Below are positions 28,102 to 37,402 of a stretch of 64,000 nucleotides of DNA, in pieces. The position numbers and the translations under genes are program-made. Within the stretch, counting starts at the first letter, position 1. Each line of letters begins with the position of its first letter. Under the pieces are notes generated by a model that saw only the letters and a list, made by a program, of their open reading frames with translations, did not search any database and was not told the origin of the DNA. Source of the DNA: Anaerococcus senegalensis JC48 (GTDB lineage Bacteria; Bacillota; Clostridia; Tissierellales; Peptoniphilaceae); assembly GCF_000321005.1 (NCBI RefSeq), contig NZ_HE578907.1:176808-240807 (forward strand), in the 5' to 3' direction.

Positions 28102-28266
28102 TTGGATAATATGTCAAATAAAAATAATCAATTAGATTCCTTGGCTGTGCTTATACAAGAATTAATAGAAAAATATGCAGATCTAATAGACTTTAAAAAA
28201 TTGGAAGTACCGTCAAGACTTTCAGAAAAAGATAAAAATGAGGATAATATTAATTCATCGGATTAG
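28102..28266 (+). CDS. 54-residue conserved-type small protein upstream of recombinase
   Basis: A TTG start at 28102 is favoured because GGAGG at 28089-28093 is properly spaced for it; the ATG at 28111 is too far. The product is acidic and helical (DSLAVLIQELIEKYADLIDF) with a polar tail, ending at TAG 28264. It precedes the second serine recombinase by 87 bases, mirroring the small-protein/recombinase arrangement at 16150-18097. Function is unknown; a helper in excision or regulation is possible. Confidence 0.5.
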   Translation: MDNMSNKNNQLDSLAVLIQELIEKYADLIDFKKLEVPSRLSEKDKNEDNINSSD

Positions 28267-28353
28267 GTTACTGCATTGAATTTTATATTATGATTTATGT
28301 AAAATATAAGTACTAACAGGCGTGAAAATATGTCCAAACTAAAGGTGGAAAAA

Positions 28354-30024
28354 ATGAAAAAGAAAACAGCGTATGTATATACAAGAGTGTCAACATCTAT
28401 GCAAATTGACTGCTACTCACTCGATGCCCAGGAAGAGTGAATAAAGCAGTATACAAAAGCTTATGATATAGAAATACAAACCTATAAAGATGCTGGAAAA
28501 TCAGGAATATCTATTTCAGGTAGAAATGAATTCATAGCTATGCTTAATGATATAGAAGCTGAAAAAGATAAAGTTGATTATGTAATGGTTTTTAAATTAT
28601 CTAGATTTGGAAGAAATGCAGCGGATGTATTGCAGTAATTGCAAGTCATGGAAAATCATAATGTAAATCTGATTTGTGTTGATGATAGTTTAGATAGTTC
28701 TAAAGATTCTGGAAAACTTGTTATTACAATTCTTTCAGCAGTAGCAGAAATGGAACGTGAAAATATACTTTCTCAAACTATGGAAGGTCGAAAACAAAAG
28801 ACTAGAGAAGGTAAATGGAATGGTGGTTTTGTTCCAATTAGCTATTCCTTAGATAATGGAGAATTAGTTGTTAATGGAGATGAAGCTAAAGCAATAAGAA
28901 TGATTTTTAATTTATATGCTAATTCAGACATGGGAGCCAATGGAGTATCTAAATATTTAGTTTCTTTGGGTATTAATAAACCAGTAAGACAAAATGGTAA
29001 GAATCCATATTTTTCAGCTAGTTTAATAAGACAAATATTGGATAATCCTGTATATAATGGGAAAATTGCATATGGAAGAAGAAAAACAATTAAAGATAAA
29101 ACTACTGGTAAAATTAAATTAGAAAAATCTGATCATTATATTATAGCTCAAGGAAATCATGAAGCTTTAATTGATGATGAGTTGTGGAATACAGTACAGG
29201 AAAAAAGAAAATCTCAAGCTAAAAAGTATGAGAAGATAAATAGAGGAAAAGATGAGAGAGTTCATATCTTATCAAATCTAATAAAATGTCCATATTGTAG
29301 TGCTGGTTTATATGGAAATAAAAGCCGTAAACGTAATAAAAACAAAGAAGGAGAGCGTTACAAAGATTATTACTATTACGGTTGTAAACATAGACAAATG
29401 ATGAATGGACATAAATGTACTTTTAATAAACAAATTAGAGCTGAATTAATTGAAAAAGAAGTTGAAACAATAATTACTCAAGTAGTTAGTAATCCTACTT
29501 TTGCCAAAAAAATTGAAGAAAAAATCAATATTCAAATAGACACAAAAGAAATTGATGAAGTTATTAATAAACACTTAGCGAAGATTAGGCAATTAACAGG
29601 TACAAAAGCATCACTAATTAATCAAATAGACTCTTTAAATTTTGAAGATAAACATTATGATAGAAAATACACTGATTTAAATCTTAGACTCGATGCTATA
29701 TATGACCAGTTAGAATATGCAGAAATGCAGTTAAATGATAGTGGAAAAAGGAAAGAGGCGATCCTTGAAGAAAAAATAACCTCTGATAATATTTATAAAA
29801 TTCTTGTTAATTTTAATAGCCTTTATACAGTCCTTTCAGATATCGACAAAAAGAGATTACTTAATGAATTGATAGAAGAAATTCAAATCTATGACGAAAA
29901 AACAGAAAAAGACACTTGGATAAAATCGGTTGTTTTCAAGCTTCCGCTCATAGATTATGACATTGACTTTAGTTTGGACAATAAAGACAATGTCGAGAGT
30001 GTAGTATTGATGTCAAGAAAATAG
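28354..30024 (+). pseudogene. Second large serine recombinase, inactivated by two nonsense codons
   Basis: From ATG 28354 (AAAGGTGG upstream) the frame encodes a ~556-residue recombinase: TAYVYTRVSTSMQ with nucleophile Ser 13, KLSRFGRNAADVL, a recombinase domain, zinc ribbon (CPYCSAGLYG ... CKHRQMMNGHKC) and coiled coil. An in-frame TGA at 28438-28440 and TAA at 28636-28638 interrupt the catalytic domain. Both are consistent with C-to-T changes (CGA to TGA, CAA to TAA). The remaining 461 codons are open, so the decay is recent. Without the catalytic serine segment, any product should be inactive and its element stranded. Confidence 0.85.
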
Positions 30025-30097
30025 AATAACAAGCTATAAAAGTGTTGAAATAGGTGGATTTTAGGATTTTAAAAGAAATCAGTTCTATAATAAATTA

Positions 30098-30144
30098 AAA
30101 ATCGTGTTGGTAAAAAAATCGTCTACTTCTACCAACACGATTTT
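30098..30144. terminator. Hairpin terminator for the copYB operon (minus strand) and recombinase remnant
   Basis: Perfect 15-bp arms at 30098-30112 and 30130-30144. Read on the minus strand it is followed by a T-rich run, fitting the end of copB. Confidence 0.75.
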
Positions 30145-30228
30145 ACAAAGAGCCAGTACTTACATCTCTTTTTCTCCTTTAAAACTATTGTATCTTGATA
30201 CTTTAAGGAGTTTCAATTATTCTATATG

Positions 30229-32331
30229 TTAATTGTCATTTTTTGGATCTAATCTTAATAAAATAGCATTAATTGCAACTAAGACTGTTGACACAGACAT
30301 TAGAATTGCTCCTAATGCAGGGCTTAATGTGATACCAATAGGAGCCAAAATTCCTGCAGCTAGAGGAATAGCTATAAAGTTATAGCCGGCTCCCCAAAAG
30401 AGATTTTGTTTCATTTTACGAGTTGTTTTGTGTGCTAATTCAATGAATGATTCAATATCTCCTGGATCAGATTGAGTCAAGATGACATCAGCTGAATCCA
30501 ATGCCACTTGGGTTCCAGCGCCTATAGCTATACCAACGTCTGCTAAGGCAAGAGAAGGGGCATCATTAACACCGTCACCTACCATGATAACTTTTTTTCC
30601 TTCTTCTTTAAGTGTTTTTACTAACTCATATTTGTCTTGTGGAGATTGATTTGATCTATATTCAATCTCTAAATCTTCTGCCGCGCCTTGAGCTGCTTTT
30701 TCATTATCACCTGTTGCCATAATTGGCTCTATATTGTTATTTTTAAGAGCTTCTATTAACCCTTTACTGGTTGCTTTTAATTCATCCCCCAAAGCTACAG
30801 CACCAATAGCATCATCGTTTTCTACTAAGACACTGAGGGTTGCTCCTTTTGGAATATCAATATCCAAATTACGTCCATATGATTTTTGGCTGATTAATTG
30901 GTAACTATGGCCCTTGGCTTTACCTTCTACGCCAGCACCGGAAATCACATCAATCGAATCAAAAGATGCTGGACGTATATCTTGCTTCTCGGCGAAACTT
31001 ATAATTGATTGAGCAATCGGGTGGCTAGATCCTCCTTCAATACCTGCCAGTAAGGCAGTGATTTCCTCTTTTGTATATTTGTCATTAAGAAGTTTTACAT
31101 CTAACACTTTAAACTCACCAGTTGTTAAAGTACCTGTCTTATCTAAAATCATCACATCCGCATCTTGAGCTATTTCTAAGGCTTGGCGGTCTTTTACTAG
31201 TAAGCCACGGCTAGCTCCTAAGCTTGTGCTACGGGCGGTTACCAATGGAATAGCAAGACCCAATGCGTGTGGACAAGCTATAACTAATGTTGTGATAGCA
31301 AATTTTACTGCCGTTGGAATATCCGCTATAAGCATCCATACTACAAAAGCTATTAGTGCGGCAGTTACCGCAATATAGAAGAGCCACCCTGCAACTTTTT
31401 GAGCAATATTTTCTGCACGAGAAGGTTGACTTTGAGCTTGGCTGATTAAATCCTGTACTTGAGAGATAAAGGATTTATCACCTGTCTCATTCACTTTAAT
31501 ATAAAGAACCCCTTCTCCATTTGTTGAGCCTCCGATTACTTCATCGCCAGGACCTTTTTTAATTGATTTAGATTCCCCAGTCAAAAGAGCTTCATTTAGA
31601 CGTGATTCTCCACGCTCGATAGTTCCATCTGCTGGCACATTTTCTCCAGCTTGAACTCGAATTAAATCACCTACCTTTAAGTCAGCAACTGGTCGCGTTT
31701 CTATTGAATCGTCATCTAATACTACATGAGCATCTTTCGGCACTAACTTAGCCAATTCTGCTTGTGCGTCTCCTGCTTCTCCAATAGCTTTCATCTCAAT
31801 CCAGTGACCTAATAACATGATTAATAGTAATGAAGCAAATTCAAAGAAAAAGTCCATAATTTGTTCACCTGTTACGTAGCTTGCTATTACAGTATAAATA
31901 CTATATAAATATGAAACACTTAAACCTAAAGAAACGAGAGCCATCATTCCAGGTTCTTTTTGTTTAAATTCGTCAACTGCCCCTTGATAGAATGGACGTC
32001 CACCATAAATAATTAATATAGTAGATAAAATAGCTACTACAATATCAGAATATGGAAAAGTAAACTGGAATGGTAGGTCAAACCCAGCCATAGGGGATAA
32101 GAGTATAATAATGATTCCTAGCGGCAATGATTTTAAGAAAAGTTCCTTAAAGTTTCCGTGATGATGGTGGTCATGCCCTCCGTGCCCACTGTGGTCATGA
32201 CCAGCATGATTGTCGTGATGTTGATTCTTATGGTCTCCATGTTCTTCCGTGCTTACGTGCTCATGTTTTGAATGATCCATTTCGCCATGATTATGGTGAC
32301 TGTGGGATGAATGTTTGTTGTTATTGTTCAT
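30229..32331 (-). CDS. copB: Copper-exporting P-type ATPase CopB
   Basis: 700 residues. The N-terminus (1-60) is extremely His-rich, a metal-binding region. Eight membrane helices are expected. The intramembrane motif is CPH (residues 353-355), marking the P1B-3/CopB subgroup that exports copper or silver. The phosphorylation site DKTGT is at 397-401, with TGES near 251 and GDGVNDAP near the C-terminus. It is downstream of copY in the same operon. Codon choice looks less AT-biased than neighbouring genes, and the cluster is flanked by decayed mobile DNA, so recent acquisition is likely. A separate CsoR-CopA system exists at 50 kb. Confidence 0.93.
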   Translation of the reverse strand: MNNNNKHSSHSHHNHGEMDHSKHEHVSTEEHGDHKNQHHDNHAGHDHSGHGGHDHHHHGNFKELFLKSLPLGIIIILLSPMAGFDLPFQFTFPYSDIVVAILSTILIIYGGRPFYQGAVDEFKQKEPGMMALVSLGLSVSYLYSIYTVIASYVTGEQIMDFFFEFASLLLIMLLGHWIEMKAIGEAGDAQAELAKLVPKDAHVVLDDDSIETRPVADLKVGDLIRVQAGENVPADGTIERGESRLNEALLTGESKSIKKGPGDEVIGGSTNGEGVLYIKVNETGDKSFISQVQDLISQAQSQPSRAENIAQKVAGWLFYIAVTAALIAFVVWMLIADIPTAVKFAITTLVIACPHALGLAIPLVTARSTSLGASRGLLVKDRQALEIAQDADVMILDKTGTLTTGEFKVLDVKLLNDKYTKEEITALLAGIEGGSSHPIAQSIISFAEKQDIRPASFDSIDVISGAGVEGKAKGHSYQLISQKSYGRNLDIDIPKGATLSVLVENDDAIGAVALGDELKATSKGLIEALKNNNIEPIMATGDNEKAAQGAAEDLEIEYRSNQSPQDKYELVKTLKEEGKKVIMVGDGVNDAPSLALADVGIAIGAGTQVALDSADVILTQSDPGDIESFIELAHKTTRKMKQNLFWGAGYNFIAIPLAAGILAPIGITLSPALGAILMSVSTVLVAINAILLRLDPKNDN

Positions 32332-32350
32332 TTTAAATTCCTCCTTATGC

Positions 32351-32800
32351 TTAATGATGATGTAAATGACATTCGCATTGTCCCTCTGGACAATTGCAAT
32401 CCACTTCTTCTACTGCGAAAGATTTTTTTATCTCTAATATTTTTTCTAGTCGATCTATATCATCGAAGCTTAAAACATGATCTTCAATGATGTTTCCTAT
32501 TACATTTCCGACTTTCTTTCGGCAAATACGGTTAAAAATATCTTCTGCATAATCTCTTACGGCTTCTTTCTCTTCAATATTGGCAGTGTAAATAAACTTT
32601 CTACCTTCTTGCTCTGTATTTAGCAAGCCTTTTTCAACTAATCGACCTAAGATCGTTTTGATAGTGGATTGTGTCCAGTCCATTTTTTCTTGCAATATCG
32701 AGATGACTTTTTTACTAGTTACTCGATCATTTGCCCAAACTACACGCATGACTTCCCATTCAGCATCTGTGATATGAGTATTATTTACTATTGCATCCAT
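32351..32800 (-). CDS. copY: Copper-responsive repressor CopY (BlaI/MecI family)
   Basis: 149 residues. The N-terminal winged helix is ITDAEWEVMRVVWANDRVTSKKVISIL, as in BlaI/MecI repressors. The C-terminus ends CNCPEGQCEC then LHHH, the CxCx4CxC copper/zinc-binding motif that defines CopY: Zn-loaded protein binds DNA, Cu(I) displaces Zn and releases it. ATG at 32800 follows AAAGGAGGG. It heads the copY-copB operon, and its target boxes lie just upstream at 32822-32873. Confidence 0.92.
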   Translation of the reverse strand: MDAIVNNTHITDAEWEVMRVVWANDRVTSKKVISILQEKMDWTQSTIKTILGRLVEKGLLNTEQEGRKFIYTANIEEKEAVRDYAEDIFNRICRKKVGNVIGNIIEDHVLSFDDIDRLEKILEIKKSFAVEEVDCNCPEGQCECHLHHH

Positions 32801-32821
32801 TTTCTTTCCCTCCTTTCCGTT

Positions 32822-32879
32822 TACAATTGTAGATTTGATGCTTAAGATAAGTTTACTCTTGTAAACTTATCTTGTCAAG
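32822..32879 (-). promoter_or_regulatory. copYB promoter with CopY boxes
   Basis: Read on the minus strand: TTGACA, a 17-bp spacer, then TAAACT. The spacer sits in a perfect 13-bp inverted repeat (32844-32873) holding a near-consensus cop box TACAAGAGTA. A perfect cop box TACAATTGTA (consensus TACAnnTGTA) lies at 32822-32831, between promoter and copY. This is the expected arrangement for copper-inducible derepression. Confidence 0.85.
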
Positions 32880-33371
32880 TATTTTTAATAATATGATAAA
32901 TATGATGACGCCTTTTCCGAATTTATTGTTTGGCTAAATATATAGCCATAAATTTCACAAATTCTACCCTTTCATTTTTTATGGTAGTTTGGTTTAATTC
33001 ACTTCAGGAACTTTACTCAAAATTTGTAGATTTATTTAAATGAAAGTTGTGCAATTGATTCATCTTATTAAGAAAAATCTGGAGAAGTTTTTCAAAGAAT
33101 ATAGGACCTATTGTTTAAAAATTAGTGACTATGTAAGGTTTAAACCGATTTTTATTCTGTACTTTTATCCAATGGATTTAATGGGCTAAAACTTTGAGAT
33201 GGTGTTAAGAATCAAGGACAAGATTAAAAAGTGATTTTATGTAAACTGGTTATTGTGCAAGTTTCGAAGGTTATATAGTAATAAACTTAAAATTTGTCTT
33301 TATATAAAGGTTATAGGAGAAATCTTCACACAATAACTATAAAGCTTGAAATATCAATGTAAGAAAAGGTT
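32880..33371. other. Gene-free, probably decayed phage DNA
   Basis: Short broken frames only. Since recognisable phage replication genes in decay follow directly, this is probably more of the same relic. Confidence 0.4.
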
Positions 33372-33629
33372 ATAGAATCAAGTTTAGTTGATAAGATAAA
33401 AGCGAATAGAGGGCTTTGTCTTAAATTTACATCCCCATAAATGATATGAATACCAGATAGGATAATACTTTTTCCAAAAGGAAAGATTGAAATTATTGAA
33501 ACAAAAAGACCTGGAGGAGAAGTAAAACCAATCCAGAAAAAAAATAAGGAAATTTAAAAAATTAAATTTTAAGGTTTATGTTCTTGATTTTAAAGAAAAT
33601 ATTGATGAAATAATAAAGAGAGTCTAAGA
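33372..33629 (+). pseudogene. Phage VRR-NUC nuclease gene, degenerate
   Basis: Across several stop codons the plus-strand frames spell the VRR-NUC core: RGLCLKFTSP, then IPDRIILFPKGKIEIIETKRPGG, then KVYVLDFKENIDEIIKRV before TAA 33627. That matches the small phage nuclease next to SNF2 helicases in phage replication modules. At least three stops and one frameshift disrupt it, so it is a relic. Confidence 0.65.
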
Positions 33630-33636
33630 TGACAAC

Positions 33637-33951
33637 TTGGAATACACTATACGTAAATATCAAAACTATCCTACTGAATTTATAAAAGAAAATGAAAAAT
33701 TGTCATTTTTACTAGATATGGGTTTAGACAATATGGTTATTGGCGTAATGGCTATAAAAGATTTATTCTTAGATGCTTTTGCAATTTCTAAAGTTTTAAT
33801 CATAGTACCATTAAGAGTTGCTAGATATACTTGGAAAGAAGAGATAGAAGAGTGGTCCAACCCTGATATCTTAAAATATTCAATATTAATAGGTAGTGAA
33901 GAAGAAAGAATAAAAGGAGTAGATATATTCCCAAAAACGAGGCTTTCCTAA
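33637..33951 (+). pseudogene. N-terminal fragment of a phage SNF2-type helicase
   Basis: 104 codons resemble the start of phage SNF2/DEAD helicases: YQNYPTEFI, then LLDMGL ... AIKDLFLDAFAISKVLIIVPLRVARYTW. The family's Walker A G-K-T is replaced by D-N-M here, and the rest of the ~450-residue protein is absent. It follows the VRR-NUC relic in the same order as in intact phages. Nonfunctional. Confidence 0.7.
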
Positions 33952-33959
33952 AAATTAAA

Positions 33960-34021
33960 ATTTTATCCATACTGACCACTCAAGCCATGCAGAAGCAGTA
34001 TCTTTGATAAAAAAGATGTAG
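33960..34021 (+). repeat. Insertion scar B: displaced rlmCD 3' end
   Basis: The first 30 bases repeat 22268-22297 exactly. From TCA 33980 the frame reads S-S-H-A-E-A-V-S-L-I-K-K-M and stops at TAG 34019. It aligns codon for codon, including the stop, with the S-R-H-V-E-A-I-A-L-I-Q-K-I ending of rlmCD at 3939. It marks the likely right boundary of the accessory region. Confidence 0.6.
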
Positions 34022-34040
34022 AATTATAAAAATATTAAAA

Positions 34041-34070
34041 AATAAGGCTATTTTGATTAATAGCCTTATT
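34041..34070 (-). terminator. Terminator of the K+ channel gene
   Basis: Perfect 12-bp arms AATAAGGCTATT/AATAGCCTTATT overlap the stop codon. On the minus strand a T-rich run follows. Confidence 0.85.
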
Positions 34071-35073
34071 TTATCTCATCTCCTAAATGTCTTAATTTAT
34101 CAACTTGTTCTTCTTTTCCAAGTACTATTAGTATATCTCCAATTTTAAATTGATAATCTACAGGTGGGTTGAATATCATTTTTCCGTCTTCAATTTTTTT
34201 TATTGCTAGTACTATTAATCCTGTTTTTTTATGAATTTGTGCTTGGATTAAATTTTTATTTTCAAGATATGAATCTTTTTTAACTACAACTTCTTCTAGG
34301 TCAAGTTCCACATGTCCTATTTTTGTCGCAACATCTAAAAATGAGATTATATTTGGTTTAATCATTAAGTATGCCATTCTTTTTCCACTTATTTCAACAG
34401 CTGATAGGGTTTTATTTGCACCAACTTTTAATAGTTTTTTGCTGCCTGATTTTGTAATTGAATTTGCAATTATATATATTTTTTTATTGAGATTTCTTGC
34501 AGTAAGAACTGTTACAATGTTATCAACTTCAGAATCTAATGTTGAAATAAGACCTTTTGCTTTTGTGATTCCTGCAAGTTCTAAAATCTCTTCTTCAGTA
34601 GAATGACCTTCAACAACCAAAATATTATGATGGCTATAATCGTCAAGGTCATCACGTTTATCTGTAATAACTACAAAATTTAAATTTTCATCTAGAAATT
34701 TATTTATAATAATTTCCGCAAGCTCTCCTGATCCGCAAATAATATAGTGATCATTTAGAGCAGAAATTTTTCTTTCCATCTTTTTCCCTTTCCACAAATC
34801 TAAAAATTTACCTTCTACAAGCATTGCAACAATTGTTGTAAATGCATAACCAACTATACCAACCCCCAAAAATATCATTATTACTGAAAAAATTTCAGAT
34901 TGATTGCTTGTTTTTCCAATTTCAGTATAACCTACAGTTGATATAGTGATTACTGTCATATACAAGGCATCAACAAAATCTACTTGAAGTAATTTCATAT
35001 ATCCAATAACGCCAATAATTAATAAAAGTATAAAGGCATATAAAATAAATTTAAGTTTTCTTTTATCTTCCAT
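34066..35073 (-). CDS. Two-helix potassium channel with RCK (TrkA) domains
   Basis: 335 residues. Two membrane helices flank a pore loop with filter TVGYTE (residues 46-51), then an RCK-N domain with the Rossmann start HYIICGSGELAEIII and a TrkA-C domain ending near GDILIVLGKEEQVDKL. This is the MthK-like design: ligand or Ca2+/nucleotide binding to RCK rings opens a K+ pore. It stands alone on the minus strand. It is the first intact gene to the right of the accessory region and so likely marks the return to backbone. Confidence 0.88.
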   Translation of the reverse strand: MEDKRKLKFILYAFILLLIIGVIGYMKLLQVDFVDALYMTVITISTVGYTEIGKTSNQSEIFSVIMIFLGVGIVGYAFTTIVAMLVEGKFLDLWKGKKMERKISALNDHYIICGSGELAEIIINKFLDENLNFVVITDKRDDLDDYSHHNILVVEGHSTEEEILELAGITKAKGLISTLDSEVDNIVTVLTARNLNKKIYIIANSITKSGSKKLLKVGANKTLSAVEISGKRMAYLMIKPNIISFLDVATKIGHVELDLEEVVVKKDSYLENKNLIQAQIHKKTGLIVLAIKKIEDGKMIFNPPVDYQFKIGDILIVLGKEEQVDKLRHLGDEIK

Positions 35074-35252
35074 AAATTCTCCCCTTATTTATTTAATTAT
35101 AATATAATTTTTAATAAAATACTAGATTACAAAATCAAGCTATTTTATCATGATAAAGATTAATTTCTAATAATTTTTATATTTGTAAGAAAATTTGACA
35201 CTTACTTGTTTATTGTCTAGCATTAAATTAATAAGACATTTGGGAGGAGGCT

Positions 35253-36291
35253 ATGAATAAAAATAGAAAAATCTTATCTAGTTTTATATTTATTTTATTT
35301 CTTTTTACTTTAGTTTATAACATTTCTAAGGCAGATAATGATATTAAAAATAACATATCTAGAAATTCTTTTGGAAAAATTAGTATAATTGGATTTAAAT
35401 CAGACAGTTATTTAAATGAAATTGAGATGATTTATGATTCAGATAAATTTAAAGTTAAAGAAAAAGATTCTAAATTAAATAGAGTAAAAAATGACAATTC
35501 AAATAAGAAAAATGATAACCTTTAATAAAGAAATTAATAAAATAATTTCTGAAGAAACTAAAAATTTAGATGGTAATTGGCAAGTAGCAGTTGATAGTAT
35601 TAGAGGAAAATCTAATATTTCTATTGAAAGAAAATCTTCTCCAAAAAATATTAATCAAACATCAGCTTCAACTATAAAAATTTTTATAGGTATTGAGGCT
35701 TATAGGCAAGTTGAAGAAGGGATTTTATCTGAAAATGATGTGGAAGAAGATATTTATTTGATGCTTAGAAATTCTGATAATGAAGCAACTGATAGATTAA
35801 TTGATTTAATTGGTGACAATAATATAGATAAGTCTAGTAAAAATGTCGGTAGGACTATTTATAAAATTACTGGAAAAAACAGAACTGTTCTTTATACTAA
35901 AATGAATCAAATAGGTAAAACCAATCTTACTAATGCTAAAGATTTAAATGAGGGATTGATTGCAATATATGATGGGGAAATTGTTAATGAAGATCATTCT
36001 AAAAAAATGATAAAAGCAATGGCAAATAATACTACTACATCTAAATTTAAATTATTGGGAAAATTACCAAAAGGAGCAATCGGATTAAATAAATCCGGTG
36101 AGTACCCTGATGGGGGTATAGAAAATGATTCTGCTATAATTGATGTTGGAGATAGCGTATTTGCAATTTCTTTTTTAAATGAACACCCTGGTCCTGTTAG
36201 CCATAAATATGGTGATCAAGCTATAGCAATGCAAAACTTAGGAAAAAGAATATCTGAAGCTTATATGAAATTTGACAAAGATAATAAATAA
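35253..36291 (+). pseudogene. Secreted beta-lactamase-fold serine hydrolase, frameshifted copy
   Basis: The first 90 codons give a signal-anchor (KILSSFIFILFLFTLVYNI) and a polar Lys/Asn-rich linker, stopping at TAA 35523. From about 35515 another frame takes over with FNKEINKIISEETKNLDGNW and the whole catalytic domain: SxxK in ASTIKIFIG, SDN in RNSDNEATDRL, KSG in NKSGEYPDG. The tandem paralog at 36367 has the same parts in one frame, so this copy has a one-base shift. Unless the shift is programmed, the hydrolase domain would lack its export signal. A start for the domain alone (35491) exists but lacks a good ribosome binding site. Confidence 0.7.
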
Positions 36292-36366
36292 TTTAAAAGT
36301 TTTTATTAAATTTATAGTTAATATATTTTTGGGCTTATATTTAATAAAAATATAAATGGATAGATT

Positions 36367-37356
36367 ATGAATAAAAATATAAAAATTTTGATAGGTCTTA
36401 CTGTAATTTTTATTTTAACTTTTGCTTTTATTTTCAAAGTTTCTAATTTTGGTATAATTTCTAAAGATAAGAAAGTAATATCAAATTCTAACAAAAATAC
36501 AAACGAGAGTGAAAAAAATTATAAGTCTGATGAAAAAAGTAAAAAGAAAATTAAAGAAAATAAAATTAAAGAAGATAAGACTATAAAAAAGGATGAAATT
36601 TCTAAAGAAATCGAAAAAATCATCGACGAAGAATGTGGAAATTTGGAGGGAGATTGGCAGGTTGCTGTTGACTCTTTGATTGGAAATTCTAAAGTTTCTA
36701 TTTTTAAAAATTCTAATTCCCAAATAGAAAGTATTCCTTCAGCATCAACAATTAAAATTTTTATAGGTCTTGAAGCTTATAAGCAGGTTGAAGATGGGAC
36801 TTTGGATGAAAAAAACGTAGAAAATGATATTTATTTGATGTTAAAAGATTCCAATAATGAGTCGGCAAATAGATTGATTGATTTGATTGGAAATTATGAC
36901 ATGGAAGTTTCTAGTCAAAAAATTAATGATACAATTAAAAAAATTACTGGAGAAAATAAAACAGGACTATATAGGAAGATGCTCCATGAAGGAAGGGAAA
37001 ATATGGCAAGTGCTAGAGATTTAAATATGGCACTTAGAGATATTTATTTTGGAAAATTTGTAAATAAAGATCATTCTAATAAAATGATGGAGGCTATGGG
37101 AGAAAATAATACCACATCAAAATTTAAATTATTAGGAAATTTACCCAAAGATGCTAAAGGCATTTCAAAATCTGGAGAACTACCAAATTTAGGTGTTGAA
37201 AATGATATAGCGCTTATAAGTATTGATGATGAAGTTTTTGCTATTTCTTTCTTAAGCAAGTATCCATATCCTGTTAGCCATGGCCAAGGTCCACAATTTA
37301 CTTCTATGCAAAATCTTGGAAAGAGAATAACCGAGTCATTTATGAATCATAAATAA
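36367..37356 (+). CDS. Membrane-anchored beta-lactamase-fold serine hydrolase
   Basis: 329 residues: N-terminal membrane anchor (residues 6-24), Lys/Glu-rich linker to about 85, then a class A beta-lactamase/penicillin-binding-like domain. The active-site motifs are S127-T-I-K130, S162-N-N164 and K268-S-G270. The Glu166 (ExxLN) element of true class A lactamases is not evident, so a D,D-peptidase-like or other cell-wall hydrolase is as likely as drug resistance. ATG 36367 has only a weak GGATAG-like site. It is a tandem duplicate of the frameshifted gene at 35253. Confidence 0.78.
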   Translation: MNKNIKILIGLTVIFILTFAFIFKVSNFGIISKDKKVISNSNKNTNESEKNYKSDEKSKKKIKENKIKEDKTIKKDEISKEIEKIIDEECGNLEGDWQVAVDSLIGNSKVSIFKNSNSQIESIPSASTIKIFIGLEAYKQVEDGTLDEKNVENDIYLMLKDSNNESANRLIDLIGNYDMEVSSQKINDTIKKITGENKTGLYRKMLHEGRENMASARDLNMALRDIYFGKFVNKDHSNKMMEAMGENNTTSKFKLLGNLPKDAKGISKSGELPNLGVENDIALISIDDEVFAISFLSKYPYPVSHGQGPQFTSMQNLGKRITESFMNHK

Positions 37357-37400
37357 TAAAAGCTCTTGAAATTGTTTTAAATAATTTTAAGAGCTTTATT
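37355..37400. terminator. Bidirectional terminator between convergent genes
   Basis: Stem AAGCTCTT/AAGAGCTT extended by A/T pairs, with A- and T-rich flanks, between the hydrolase and the minus-strand membrane protein. Confidence 0.7.
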
Positions 37401-37402
37401 AT

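Noticed and set aside
28354..28640. Stop-codon read-through or recoded TGA to keep the second recombinase active
   Set aside because: Two different stops (TGA and TAA) in the catalytic domain and normal stop use elsewhere favour simple inactivation.
36367..37356. Calling this gene a class A beta-lactamase resistance determinant
   Set aside because: SxxK, SxN and KSG are shared with penicillin-binding-type hydrolases, and the deacylation glutamate motif is not visible, so resistance is not supported.
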